Assembly: GCA_018257865.1 (NCBI GenBank)
Contig: JAEUBA010000010.1
Coordinates: 124,001 to 188,000, forward strand
From: Stereocaulon alpinum
Lineage: Eukaryota > Ascomycota > Lecanoromycetes > Lecanorales > Stereocaulaceae
Length of the DNA stretch: 64,000 nt
Reading direction: 5' to 3'
The notes under the pieces were generated by a model. The model was not told where the DNA came from, did not search any database, and saw only the letters and a list, made by a program, of their open reading frames with translations. Each line of letters opens with the position of its first letter. Position 1 is the stretch's first letter. A program made the position numbers and the translations under genes. Below, piece after piece: positions 1 through 12,307 of the stretch.

Positions 1-799
1 CTCCTTCACCATTACACCAGGCGCTCATGTCCTGATCTCCGGGCCCAACGGCGCAGGAAAATCATCTATAGCTCGGGTCCTTGGTGGACTGTGGCCCGTT
101 TACCGCGGTCTCGTCTCCCGCCCACGCAACACAGGCATAGATGGAATTATGTTCCTCCCTCAACGGCCGTATCTTGCTAGCGGTACATTGAGAGATCAAG
201 TGATATACCCACACTCAGAAATGGATATGCGAGACTCTGGCCGCAAGGACCATGAACTTCTGCAAATTCTAGACGACGTACGGTTAGGCTACCTGCCCGA
301 ACGAGAAGGTGGCTGGGATGTACGGAAAGAGTGGAAAGATGTCCTCAGTGGTGGCGAGAAGCAGAGAATGGCGTTCGCTAGGCTTTTCTACCATGAGCCG
401 CGGTACGCAGTCATCGATGAGGGAACATCGGCCGTTTCCTCTGATGTTGAAGGCTTACTTTATGAGAGGTGTAAAGAGCGGGGAATTACCCTATTGACGG
501 TAAGCACGAGAGTGAGCCTAAAGCGATACCATGAGTGGAACCTAGACCTCGGACAAGGCGAAGACGGCGACGAGTGGACTTTTGATAGGATTGGAACAGA
601 ACAGGAAAAAGAGGGTGTGGAAAGAGAGCTTGAGAGTCTGAGGGAACGACTTGCTCAAGTGGAAGGCTGGCGTAAGCGGAAAGAGGAGATTGATGCTGAG
701 TTGGGCAAGGTGTGGGTTTCCGGACAACAGGACGAAGGGACCGAATTACCACCGCCAGAGTATGTTGAAAAGGAAGAGGAAAGTGGGGTGTCTAGTTGA
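1..799 (+). CDS. Peroxisomal ABC transporter (ABCD/PXA family), 3' part
   Basis: C-terminal nucleotide-binding domain of a half-size ABC transporter that imports fatty acyl groups into peroxisomes. The frame is open from base 2, so the gene continues upstream of the window. Visible motifs are Walker A GPNGAGKSS at bases 41-67, the ABCD-type Q-loop segment FLPQRPYLASGTLRDQVIYP, the signature LSGGEKQRMAFARLFYH, and Walker B with D-loop YAVIDEGTSAVSSDVEG. EGGWD shortly before the signature is typical of subfamily D. Walker B ends IDEG rather than the LDEC common in animal ABCD1. The tail after the domain is a charged, probably coiled-coil segment rich in E, R and K. The sequence cannot tell PXA1 from PXA2 orthologues, although the SAVSSDVEGLLYE stretch makes a PXA2-like member plausible. 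The transmembrane half lies outside the window. Confidence 0.9.
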   Translation, partial: SFTITPGAHVLISGPNGAGKSSIARVLGGLWPVYRGLVSRPRNTGIDGIMFLPQRPYLASGTLRDQVIYPHSEMDMRDSGRKDHELLQILDDVRLGYLPEREGGWDVRKEWKDVLSGGEKQRMAFARLFYHEPRYAVIDEGTSAVSSDVEGLLYERCKERGITLLTVSTRVSLKRYHEWNLDLGQGEDGDEWTFDRIGTEQEKEGVERELESLRERLAQVEGWRKRKEEIDAELGKVWVSGQQDEGTELPPPEYVEKEEESGVSS

Positions 800-1193
800 G
801 TCTCAATATAGCTAAGGAATTATTACAATGTCCCTTTAACTAAGACATATTCCGTTTAGCTTAGTCAGCTAGTAAATTTAGGCCTCCAGCTTCCTCAGCT
901 CGCATGATTTGCCACTTCTCTATCTGCTTGTGTGCTATGTCGGAGACCGTGTTGTCTTGGTATTATCATAAGGTTTCCGGTAAGAAGTAAAGTACTTCAT
1001 CTACTTAAGACTTCTCAATCTGCAGTTTTTCAAGGGCTCTCTCCCAAAGCCCGTGGCCCGTCTGTAGATAAGTTAACAGACGCAAGCCATCCACGTACTG
1101 TTCGAAATTACTCTGCATTCAAGTCTGTTCTTATGAGTCTCCTATTCGTGGGAGAGAAGCTATAAACGTTTCCTTCAAATTACATAACCAACA
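800..1193. other. Intergenic: ABC transporter 3' flank and P450 promoter
   Basis: No coding sequence is supported here. A TATAAA lies about 30 bp before the P450 start codon. Otherwise the stretch is AT-rich and shows nothing distinctive. Confidence 0.6.
1161..1166 (+). promoter_or_regulatory. TATA-like element before the P450 gene
   Basis: TATAAA ends 27 bp upstream of the ATG at 1194. The match is exact but short, and the transcription start is unknown, so function is inferred from position only. Confidence 0.3.
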
Positions 1194-2958
1194 ATGGCCG
1201 ACGTGGCCAACGTTCGTTTTGCGTCGTGGTCTTTTCTCCTCATGTCTATTTTGGCGGCTGCTACGACAGCCTTCCTCTTAAAAGGCTACAATGAGAGGAT
1301 CAGAGCCATAAGATTGAGGAGACAAGGGTTTGTGAGTGGACTGGAAATATCTGTTGACTTGGGTAAGGACCCTAACAAAGCTGGCAGGCAATGCCGCCCC
1401 ACAATCCCATCTTCGGCCATGTCTTCGTCCTCGCCCGCATCATGTCTCGTCTCCCTAAAGACGCCCACCCGCATTATCTGGCAGACCAGCTTCGGCAAGC
1501 TTATCCCGATATGGGCCCAATTTTCTATCTTGACGCCTGGCCTTTCATTACATTGACCCTTGTGGTTGCATCCCCTGCCACTTTGGCACAAATTACCACC
1601 GACCATGTTCTACCTAAATTTCCAGCAATAAAGGACTTCTTGTATCCGTTAGCGAATGGGAAAGATCTTGTGTCGATGGATGGATACGAGTGGAAATACT
1701 GGAGGAGCATTTTCAATCCGGGCTTCAGTGCTAGCCACCTAATGCCCCTAGTGCCGAACATTGTGAAGGAGACGATGGTGTTTTGTGAGATATTGCACGA
1801 CCACGTGAGAAAGCAGGACATATTTCCGATGAAGACCTTGACTGATGATCTGGCCATGGATGTCATTGGGAAAGTCGTTTTGTAAGACTATGACGACTGA
1901 TCGCTGCGAGCTGAAACTTACGTATGGCCTGCAGGGACTCGAACATCAACTGCCAACGCAAAAGTAATCCTATGGTAAATGCTCTCCGCCGGCAAATGCG
2001 ATGGATGGCTTTTGGTAGCGAAGGCAACCCTCTCCAGCAATACCACCTCTTCCGTCCTTTCGTCCATTGGTACAACACCTACCAAATGAATCGATACATA
2101 TCTCCAGAAATCGACGCTCGCTTCGAAGTACACAAAAAAGCTTCTGCATCTGAAAAGTCGTCATCCTCGGTCATTGACCTGGCTCTAGCTGCCTACCTCA
2201 AAGACAACCCAAACATCGGCAATACAGGGGGCATCGACCCCCTTTTCAAAGACATAGCTCTTAACCAAATGAAATTGTTCCTTTTCTCAGGCCACGACAC
2301 AACCAGCAGCACAGTGTGCTACGTCCTCTACCTTCTTTCCATCCATCCTGCCATCCTCTCCCGTCTCCGCACGGAACATGACAACATCTTCGGCCCAGAC
2401 TCCTCTGAAGCCGCTCTTCGAATCTCCCAAGATCCGTACCTTCTAAACAAGCTCTCCTATACCACAGCCATCATTAAAGAATCTATGCGTCTCTTCCCTG
2501 CCGCATCCACGACCCGCAGCGGCGAGCCATCCTTCACAATCAGCGATCCCCGTAACGGCTTGCACTACCCTGCCGATTCAAGTATGTTGATCTGGCTCGT
2601 CTCTCACGCCTGCCACCGCGATCCCGTTGTCTGGCCTTGCGCTGATGAGTATTTGCCCGAGCGCTGGCTGGCGAAGGAGGGGGAGGACTTGTGTCCGAAG
2701 CAAGGGGCGTGGAGACCGTTTGAGCATGGGCCGAGAGCATGTATTGGGAAGGAACTGAGTATGTTAGAATTGAAGATTGTGTTGTGTTTAGTATCGAGGC
2801 GGTTCGAGGTGAGGGCGGCGTACGAAGAGCTAGATGCTAAGGAGAGAATGGTAGGGAAGTTGAGAACCGTTGGTGGGGAGAGGGCGTATCAAGTTGGCAA
2901 GGGGGAGCCGAGTGCGTTTTTGCCGTGTCGGGTTAAAGAAATGAATGCGAGAGCGTAG
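1194..2958 (+). CDS. Cytochrome P450 monooxygenase
   Basis: Microsomal haem monooxygenase of about 551 residues, a normal P450 length. Exons are 1194-1331, 1388-1881 and 1935-2958, with introns of 56 and 53 bp starting GTGAGT and GTAAGA. Residues about 9-29 form a membrane anchor, followed by a proline hinge (MPPHNPIFGH). The I-helix oxygen-binding motif is SGHDTT (329-334), the K-helix ExxR is ESMR (393-396), and the haem loop is FEHGPRACIG with Cys480 as thiolate ligand. The family resembles fungal CYP59/StcS-like enzymes often tied to polyketide pathways, but I cannot assign a substrate. Neighbours are not biosynthetic (peroxisomal ABC transporter upstream, NACHT gene downstream), so it may act alone in detoxification or lipid oxidation. 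All key residues are intact. Confidence 0.92.
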
Positions 2959-3916
2959 TTGGTGACTTTTTGAAAGCTTGTTCAGTAACCTTCTGTTCTG
3001 ATTTCCTAGCCTGACCAGGTACCTCGCGGGCAACGGGCTCACAATGGGTAGTAGCTCAAGGGCCGTTGGAACATGTACAGTGCAAGAGTACTGCTCCCCA
3101 TTTGCGTTTGGTGTAGCTACAATCGGGTGCAATCAAAACTTGCCCGTTCCCATGTGGCATGTAAACACCCAGTATTCCCACCCTCATTGGGACAATTGTC
3201 TTAGAACGAGTGTCCATTGGCTCCATCAAACGGCTACTCTTCCAGCATTTCGATTTTCCTGGACCTTTCTAGCGCGTGAAGTAACCGTCGGAAGGACCCA
3301 CACATCGCTAGGACCAACTATCGCTTACGCTGGAGCAAAGTCTCGACTGTGATACCGCAACGATGACCTCTTCGGGCCTACCCTGCGGGCTCTAGCCTCC
3401 GAAGGCAAGCTTTGAAGAGGCCGCAAGGTAGTTGTTATGTGGTCGATCCCGTGGGAAGTCAGGGGTAGCCGGATCAAAGAAAGTGAATTGCAACATGACC
3501 CGGGCCAGTCCCCTCGGTAGTCCCATAGGCAGCATCATCTGCTATTTAACATAGATGTGCGAAGAATCAGCGACCACTTATCACTACGAAACACCGGTCT
3601 TGATTCCCAACAATGTGCTTGGCTCAACCTGTAGCTTGGGCTAAGACTTATTCTATGTGGTAATGGATCTTGCTTAGTCAGCCAGCAGTGAGAGGCCTGC
3701 GACTGCCAAAAGTCAACCAGCAATAGCTCTGAAGTTTCTCGAGCGTATCGTATTATAGTAAAGGTTCATTGCATCGCTACAGTTGTGTGCGAAGACTTTG
3801 GTAAGGATACAATCACTTCACCCACTTCGGACAAGCTCGGGGAACTTCAGCCGCATCAAGTTCAGCTGAAGTCTGGATAACCGCCATGGCTTGCCCCTCC
3901 ATCGTCAACACTGAAG
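2959..3916. other. Intergenic: P450 3' flank and NACHT gene promoter
   Basis: Nearly 1 kb without supported genes. Short open frames on both strands lack codon coherence or family resemblance. I see no repeat or RNA gene. Confidence 0.6.
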
Positions 3917-6900
3917 ATGCCAGAAGGAGCCCTATCAAGCAAGACAGGATTCTCTAGTGGGTTCAAGGGTAAGGTGAAGAAGTTCGGTCAGAGCTTAGGC
4001 GTAGGAGAAAGCCGCAGTAGATCTCAATCGCCATCGGCCTCAGTGTCGTCGGTACCTTCCACAGAGAAGACAGAACCTTTGCCCGCGGCGAGAGCCAGAG
4101 CATCTACACCTCCTATCGTAATCAACACTCTCCGAACTCGCTCGCAACCCGATGCGACTACTCGAGACCTGTGGCAAGCCGCCTTTGAAACGCTTACGCC
4201 GGAGGATAAGCGTGCACTCGCTACGTCGAATGGCGATGCGGATCACGCAAAGCCACCAGCCAGTCTTGTTGAAGACGTCGTTCGTCTGACCACAGAGAAG
4301 TGTGCCCAGTATGAAGCTGGAGGATGGCACATCGAACGAAAGGGCCACGAAGACATCAATGTTCGCGATAAGGCAAAGTCGCTACTGTTGTCTGTGTTAA
4401 CATTCAAGGATCTCATTGACGCTGGCTTGAAGTTCGATGTGTCTGGATACGGAGCTCTAGCCTGGTCTGTGGTGTCATTTGGCCTGAACGTAAGTTGAAA
4501 TATCTCACCCTTTTGGAAATCGTTTGGATGTTCCCTCATTTCCAAATGCAAGAGACGGGATAGGGCGCAGCAAGAAATACGAGAATTTAGGTCTAGAAGT
4601 CGCGCCAAGTAAGAATGTTGTCCAGTAGTCATACATTCATGGCCAGTCCTTATGGTTTGAGAAACCAGGACGGTTGCTGCAAGGACTATTGTCCGGACTT
4701 CCCTGCTACCTACAAGCTTACCCGCCAATTGAGATAGAACGGGGGCTGACCTGCAGCGAATCAGCTGGTCCAAAATGACAAAGACCGGACGGATGCTATC
4801 TTTAAGGCTTCCGCCTTCCTCGCTGAGGTCCTTGCGAGGTATGCCAACATAGAAGCCAACTACCGTGATGTACAGATACCAGATACGGAACGGTTTGAAA
4901 ATGCAATAGTTAGTGTTTACGTCGCAGTATTGCAATATTCAGCAAAAGTCAAGCTTTCGGAGCGAGCTGGCAGAACTAGTACGGTCAAAAGATTGGAAAC
5001 GTAAGGATGTGACTGACGTTTCCAGGACGTGTCTTCGAAAGTGTAGCTTCTTTGACGGGTCAGCCTCTCCAGCGTCTAGAAGAAGCAATCAACAGCACGG
5101 ACAATGCAACCGAGAAGTGGAGAATGTTGATAGAGCACCAATGTATGGCATCCATCTTCTTACGCTATGTCAATCTATGTTGATATGATCTTAGATCGTC
5201 TGAAGGAGTCACACGAGATCAATCAGAAGGCCAACGACCTTCTATCAGAAGTCACTCGAACAGTAAATGAATTAAAGATCTTGAAGAAATCTGTTCTAAG
5301 TAGCCCAACTCCTTCCCGCGTTGACCGGGTCGTGCCCTGACATGAAAGACAGCCGTTGAAGAGGATGGAATATTAGACTGGCTATCTTCACTTAAATATT
5401 TCGGCAAACATAACAGGTTAAGGAAGGAGGTACAAAGGACCAATCCACAGTCTGGGCAATGGTTTCTCGAATCTGAGAAGTTCTCAACCTGGGATTTCCT
5501 TCCCCAAAGCTTTCTTTGGCTATACGGACCATGTGAGCCAACCCCGTTTGTAGTCTCCGACGTGAATCCATCTCACTAAAGTTTGTGACCAAGCGGGTTG
5601 TGGGAAATCCTGTTTGTGGTACGTGAATTCCAAGCTATCGTATTCTAGCTAAGCACCTCTGCAGTTCAACTATCGTAGACACGATAGAGCGGGAAAAACG
5701 CAGAAATCTCGCCTATTGGTACTTCGATTTTGACAACTCCGAGACACAAGACGTTGATAATATGCTCTGCTCTCTAGTTCGTCAACTGAGTGCTGGTACC
5801 GATAGCTTTCCTGATGCTATTCGACGGTTATCGGATGACCATCGGAAGAAAGGCTCTCGTCCAAGTACGAAGGAGCTTTCATCGACGCTTCATTCGATCA
5901 TTTCTAATTATGGGAAAGATGTGTCCCTTGTCTTGGATGGACTTGATGAGTACCCAGAAGGCTTTAGCTATGCACAAGGGCGAGATTTGCTGTTGGTGAT
6001 CCGAGACATCGTGGAATGGGGCCATGACAACCTCCACTTCCTCGTGACGAGCAAAAATGAGGAGGATATCCGCTATGACTTGAGACGGTTATCAAACCCG
6101 CCACGCGAGCTAGATGTCGAGAAACTTCTACTTTTCGACCTCGAGATGTTCTTTGATAATGTGATGCAGAACTCTCGGGCTCTTCAACGACTAGGAGATA
6201 GCACCAAAGATGATATAAGAACTCGCCTTATGGCTGGTGAGCAGAGGTAAAAAACCTACCCTGTCTCGATAGATCCTGCTAAGAAGCATCAAAGGCGGTT
6301 TCACTGGACAGCTCTGAACCTAGACGAACTACAGCTCTGCCGTGGCAACGACAGTCAAGTTCGTCAAGCCCTGCATCGTATACCAGATACCGTCGAAGCC
6401 AAGTATCTTCAAGTCCTTGACAATCTCGACAGCCACGACCTTGAATCTGCAGAGTCTATCTTTACTTGGCTTTGCGTGTCCAAGCGACCCCTGACCAATA
6501 TCGAGCTCGCCAAAGCTGCTGAGCTCTCTGATCCATCCGATGTTAGACGTATCTGCACCAGCAACTTGGTCACATCTTCCGCAGAGATTGTCAATTTTGA
6601 CGGCAGACAAGAAAAATGTGAGGTAATGAGGTTTGCTCACTCGTCTGTTAAAGAGTTTTTAACGTCAGAAAGTTTGCGATCGGCGCCTGGCAATGCTTCC
6701 CGCTTCTACGTTTCCACTGTCGAGGCTCATGCAAAGGTTGCTTTGTATTGCTTGCAGCTTCTGAATCGCCAACACGAGGCACTCCAACCGCGTCAAACTC
6801 TGCTGAAAATGCCCTTGCTTCAATACTCTGCGCAGTATTGGCACAATCATGCTAAGTCCATGGGATCCTTTCCCAATGAGGACTCGGAGAGGGAGATTGA

Positions 6901-8639
6901 ACTTGAGGCCTATGAGTTATTCAAGCCCTCATTCTCCCAAAGTTTCTCCAATTGGCTCCGACTTGTTGACCCTGAGGAGTCGAACCAGCTCGATAGCCCC
7001 GATCAGAGCCCAGAGACATACCCCGAGCCATTGTACTATGCTCTATTACTTGGCCTACAAAAGGTCTCGCAGATGCTGATTGAAGACAACGTAGACGTCA
7101 ACGGACGTTGCGGTATAGAAGGGACTGCCCTGCAACTGGCTGCGCACCGGGGATATACGTCTATCGTCGAGTTGCTGCTCGAGAATGGTTCGTTCGTGAA
7201 CGTCGAAGGCAATTCTCATGGCTCCGCACTCTATGCTTCTACAATTCAGGGACACAAGAACATTGTCACGGCACTGCTCAGGGCCGGTGCCAATGTCAAC
7301 AGACAGGAAGGCGAATACGGTAATGTATTGCAAGTAGCGTCGTATTTTCCGTACCCCGAGATCTTCCATGAAATTCTCCACCAAGAAGGTACCGACGTGA
7401 ATGTGAAGGGTGGACGATATGGCAGCCCTCTCGGGGCCGCATGCGCCGCTGGTCATCTCAAATATGTCATGCAATTGCTTTACATAGGAGCCGATCCCAA
7501 TGCCCAGGGAGGCATCCTCGGTTCACCGCTCCAAGCGGCTTTGATGGGTAACAATGATGAAATTGTATATCATTTACTGGAGAAGGGAGCAAGATTCAAG
7601 CCCTGCGGCAGTATCTTTTGGAAGGAAGCCTACTTGGGGCTGCGGAAGGAAAACGAGCAACTAATCACCCAGTTCGAGAATAAGCTTACGGCAAATTCCA
7701 ATATCCCACAAGAATTGACGTTGGATCAACAATTGCTAGCTGCTGTCATTGTTAGATCGCCAAAAGAGGTCGCGCCTCAGCATCGATTCTTGATAACCTC
7801 GAAGTTGGCCGAGCCGCATGGGAGAATGGTATTCTGGGAATCGATGGAGAGGCTTGTAGCCCTAGTAACGGACCTTGAAACAGTCTCTGATGATCCAGAG
7901 CAGGCTGGCTTCGTATATAACAGGCTTTTCTGGGCGGGGCTTTTCCTTGCGATAGTACGTCTACCTGCCTCACTGCGCAAAATGTATCCCATGCTAATTC
8001 CTGTGTTTGCGATAGCCTTCGACATTCAAGCCTGGTGCAGAAGAGAATGTGACCCTCCTGGAACATATCGCCAGAGTTGCGGCGCGCATAAGGAATTATG
8101 AGAACGTCGCCTTTGATAGAGAACCGGCCATGAATGTCGAGTTCGAAAGGGAAGAGGCCGTTCACGACCGACTCAAACAGATTATCACCCAGCTTTGCTC
8201 CAACATCTTTCTGGCGCTAGCCAAATCAATTGAACAGACCAACGCAAATCGCATCGACCTTGTGCTCCGAGCTCTCGGCATAAATCCGAAGAAGGATGTC
8301 CGCATCCTTGAAGTGATCAAAAGCCTTGACGAGTCCTGTAGAGACGAGGTCGACTCGATACTTCATGCGGACCTGGTGCGTGCTAAGGGCAAGATATCAG
8401 ACTTGGAGGAGAGGATCAGACAAAGGGACGAGTACATGAGATCCCAATTCACAAGAACGGAATCAACGATGCGGGAACTGGTTAGAGAGGAGGTCGGAAA
8501 ACGGCTCAAAGATGACCTGCTCTTTCTCATGCCCGAATTGAAGGAGAAGATAGAGCAGTTGGGTATGTCCGAGTTGCCGCAAACGAGCACATCATCGCCA
8601 CAGCTAGTCCGAGTTCTTCCAACGAGAGCTCAGAAATAG
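3917..8639 (+). CDS. NACHT-ankyrin NLR-like protein
   Basis: Predicted STAND-class P-loop NTPase of about 1,359 residues, the architecture used by fungi for non-self recognition and regulated cell death. Proposed exons: 3917-4489, 4765-4978, 5026-5142, 5195-5299, 5353-5532, 5594-5618, 5665-6246, 6295-7954, 8016-8639; all joins keep frame. The N-terminus is Ser-rich, followed by an NWD-type helical domain (LWQAAFETLTPEDKRAL; AWSVVSFGL). Walker A is GPSGCGKS (395-402, Lys401), assembled across a 25-nt exon; Walker B is LVLDGLDE (about 493-500). About five ankyrin repeats cover residues 840-1035, then a charged coiled-coil tail. Several donors are weak (GTACGG at 4979, GTAGCC at 5300). Without those splices the reading frame breaks, so a decayed gene is the alternative reading. 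A GTATGT...CACAG intron at 8563-8603 would give a different C-terminus ending at 8824. Confidence 0.8.
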
Positions 8640-9734
8640 ACGAGATTACAGCAACTCCTAGAATCTTCAGCTTGACGCGGAGGGCTAGTGGCCAGCCTGG
8701 CCCAATGGTACAAGCCAGAACTTCGTCGGATGGAGGCGCTAACGAATTCTCGAGGAATAATCCTTGCAAGCAACTCATACGAGGAACGTATCTCGCGGAA
8801 TCCCTGCCCATTGAAAGGCCCTAGCCCCCCTAGTAAGCAACCTAGCTACGATCCTCCTTATCAATTCATTCACCTACGATCCATATCTATACAGCAGCCA
8901 CGTTCGCCTGACATCTCCTTGACAATTCTATTCCCTACGCAGCTGGACTTTCATAACATACTCTCAACCTAAAATGTATAAAGCATTCAAAGTTTCCATA
9001 CCACCACAATCATACATAAAACCTCGGAAGCAGCGAAATAGCGTCGTAGCAGGGGATTTGGAGCAGTAGGCATTTGCTTCATGTTAGAGATGGGTAGGAT
9101 AGGAGATGGATACAGTAGGGGCAGCGTGAAGGGGATGAGTAGATCCAATACTAAACCTCCAAGTCCACACCCACTGCCCACATCCCCACTCCCAACCCCA
9201 AGCTACCTATACCCACTTACCCACTCACTCACTTCCCACTTCCCTACTAACCCACATCCCCACTCTCCCTTTCCCCTCTTACCCACTACCCCAGCATCTC
9301 CCGCAACCATGGATGGTGTGTTAGGTGGTAGGGTTGATGGGGTCGGGTGGTAGAGGTAGGTAAGTGGGAGTAGAGTTCGATATTCAGAATGTCAACATGT
9401 GCTGTTGTAGTTCACTGGAAGAGACGTGTCTTTGTTGACGGCGAAGGAAGGGAAGCTAGGTACATGGTCCATCACATATTACAGACTGGATTAGGTATCC
9501 TATCTCACTCTTGGAAAAGAGCGTCCTGCCTTGGACATTCCCACCACATACGCTGAGAAACGAGGAAGATAGATAAATAGCCAACAACTTTCGCCCAACT
9601 AGAAACTGAAATTTCCATTACTCCAGGGTATATCATAGCAACGCAGTCCAATCCAGTCCGGAACGCCATGCTCGCTACGCATGCAGCAGTATCATTCATC
9701 AATGAAGAAAAAAAGTCCACCACTTGCAAAATAG
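8640..9734. other. Intergenic between convergent genes
   Basis: Convergent 3' flanks of the NACHT gene and the membrane glycoprotein gene. It holds a C-rich low-complexity tract near 9165-9300 and, if the alternative last intron is used, up to 185 bp of NACHT coding sequence. Confidence 0.6.
9165..9300. repeat. C-rich low-complexity tract
   Basis: Irregular runs of CCCAC/CCCACTT-like units, strongly strand-asymmetric. Open frames across it on the plus strand are compositional artefacts. Confidence 0.6.
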
Positions 9735-10909
9735 TCAAGGATCGTAATTCTTATACGCACAGCTGCAGAAATCCGCCGCTGGCATTACTGTATAACCCGT
9801 CGTATTCAGATTCCCCACTTGCCCAGTACTCGCATTGTAATCATAACATGCCGGTACGTCCTGGCCGCCTCCTACTGATTGTGTAGCATCGACTGCGAAA
9901 CCCCAGTTTGCAAAGGCGCCTCCTGCGGCCATGCCTACTGGACCGTTTGAAGCCATTGATGCGGCTGCTGAGGATGTAGCTGATGCGCTGGAATTTGGGG
10001 GGTAGGATTTTGCTCGTTTGGTGTAGAGGTCGCCTGTGAATTGGGTGGTGTTGTAGTAGCATTTTACGTTGAAGGAGGGGAAGACGACTTTCTGGACTGT
10101 GGTGGTGAAGGTGTAGCGTTCGTTGGAGGAGCCGCTGTCGACGAGGGAGAGGGTGGCATTATTGAAGTCGATGGCGAAAGGGTTGTCGGTTGAGGAGATT
10201 GTGAGGTTTGGGCCGGTGGAGTTGATTATCCAGTTGAAGATTGCTTCGGAGTTTGTGGGGGAGGAGGCGTAGGTTACGGCGGGTTCGCATTTCCAGCTTG
10301 AATTTTCTGAGGTGCAGGCTGCGTTTTGGCTGTCGAGGAAGGTTGTGAAGGTCCAGGAGCCGGCGGGGAAGGGGCCGGTGATGGGGGAGGAGGTTGAGGA
10401 TGGGGAGGCGGGAGTGGAGTTGCTGCGGGTATAGTGTCAGCCGCTGCAAGTTTGCGTGATTTTCAAAGCATGCGTGATAGATGTCAGGACACGTACCTGC
10501 TAGATCTCTTGTGCAGGCCAACTGCAAGGCCAACGATTAAAGCCACAATGCATATCATGATTAACAAGGCAAGCAAGCATATCCTCTTCCATCCTCCTCT
10601 TCTCGCGACGTATGCGTTATCCCTCAGATCCTGAAACTTCTCCCCCTTCGGCCCGGTAACATCCCACAGCGTGTACTGCGGCGGCCTATGTCCATTGGTA
10701 TACCTGGGGGGTTCTCCAAGAAAGCGTCGGCTGAAAGGGCGGTTGTGAGTTTGCGCAGGTATGGCGGGCGGTGCATTGGCATCCTCGGCTATGATTGACA
10801 ATCTATGGTCGAGTGAACTGGCCCTGGAGCCAGCTCTGCTTCGGCGACCATTGGCAGAATGGCGAGGCAGGGAGCGGTCACTAAAGTTGGGAGAGCCAAC
10901 AAAGTCCAT
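9735..10909 (-). CDS. Single-pass membrane protein with secreted glycoprotein domain
   Basis: I do not recognise the family. The two-exon gene (10497-10909, 9735-10422; intron 10423-10496 starting GTACGT) encodes about 366 residues. The start is the ATG at 10909; no ATG exists further upstream in frame. Residues 1-108 are basic, Ser/Arg-rich and probably cytosolic. Residues 109-132 form one strongly hydrophobic helix (ICLLALLIMICIVALIVGLA). The rest is rich in Asn-x-Ser/Thr sequons (NNATLS, NTTQF, NASTG) with six or more cysteines, as expected of an extracellular or luminal domain. That pattern suggests a type II plasma-membrane or cell-wall-facing protein. The intron falls just after the helix, between anchor and ectodomain. 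No catalytic motif was seen. Confidence 0.8.
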
Positions 10910-12307
10910 TGATGTGGTAAGCCGCAAGGAACATGGGAGGAAGGACGGGAATGTCAAGAGTGTGAAAGGTAAAAGATCGATATGTGTTGGTAAGTACCTT
11001 TAAGCAGTATCGACATGGATGACTGCGGCGTGAATGTCTCGAACAGGATCCGCTCCGGACATCGACTGGACTCAAACTCTTGGTGAAATTACAAAGTTCA
11101 CCTTACAGCTCCACTTTCTGCATGTGTGTGGCTTGAAGCTTCGAATGGGGTAATGGGTAATCAGGTAATCATCCCAGTTGTTTGTTTGCCTTTCCAAGCA
11201 AAGACAGCGGGTTCATGAGCGGGCAGAGCTTGAGCTTTTGCCAATTTCACTCGATTACCGATGCGGGTCAGTCATTGGATAATCGATGAGTTCGCCAAGC
11301 AGGAACTTAGGAAGCTCGTGCCGCCTTCCCACGTGTAGATTGGCGTGTCACGCTAAGAGTGGAGCCAATCTCATGAACCGAGGATCCCCACGATCTTAAG
11401 TTTACCTTACGTACCCTAATTTAGTAGTCTTGCAGGCAACTCGCATCGACCTTGCATGATCAACACACATCACTACTGCTACAGTATGCATGTCATATAC
11501 ACGACATCCACCTCCTTCCGATTCGCTCAAACTCATCCCTGTCCTAACATCTCCGAAACTCCCAGCATTGCTGAAATGTCAGACCTACAGGGTTAGCCTT
11601 CGCTTATCAGACGCGTCATCATGCAAATGCACTTCTCTTACGCCAATTGAGGCTCTTATATCACCGCTAAATCTTAGTGCCATCGATAGTGGTAGACTAA
11701 CAAAGACATGCTTGTGAGAATTCAATCCTCACAAGTCCTGGGCATTGGTTTGATTCTTATTGGCACACTGCTTGGCTTCAATGCACAGCTTCAAGTCAGA
11801 TGTTCTACAGCTAGAGCACCTACCAAGGTAACAGGTAGGATGCGCACCATCTCGTTTGTCTTCATGGTAATGAAACGTCTTTGTCCTGTTGGTACAAGAC
11901 TCTGCTGCTTTGTGAACCGACAAGTAGTTGACATTCATTAACTTAAATGGTAGGCTTAACGCTTTGTCTGACGCATGCCCATATGCTTTGATGCCATGAT
12001 TATCCTAATCTCCACAAACATGCTGTCCACTGATCCAGTCCATTTGTTCGTTTCAATGTATCTGAAGTTGTTGTACCGGGAACAACGTTGGTCGTTGTTC
12101 TCTTTGATCTACCATGGCTTTCTGTTTGATCCAACATAATTTCAGTCAACAGCAGAGAGCAACGAATCCAGTGACGATCACTACGTCGTAGAAACACCGA
12201 ACCGAGTTGACTGAGGATCCCCCCATGAATGACCATATCTGAATGGTACAGTCGAATCAAAGCAAGTCAGGAAATATTCGTGTTGAGCCATAAATCCAGG
12301 CAAGAGA
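10910..12307. other. Intergenic between divergent genes
   Basis: About 1.4 kb separating the membrane glycoprotein gene (minus) from the kinase gene (plus), so both promoters should lie here. No gene, RNA or repeat is supported; frames near 11490-11941 look random. Confidence 0.6.

Noticed and set aside
1194..2958. P450 as part of a secondary-metabolite cluster
   Set aside because: No synthase, oxidoreductase set or pathway regulator lies within reach in this window.
5001..5025. GTAAGG at 5001 as the NACHT intron donor
   Set aside because: It looks stronger than GTACGG at 4979 but puts the following exon in the wrong frame; only the 4979 donor keeps the family sequence going.
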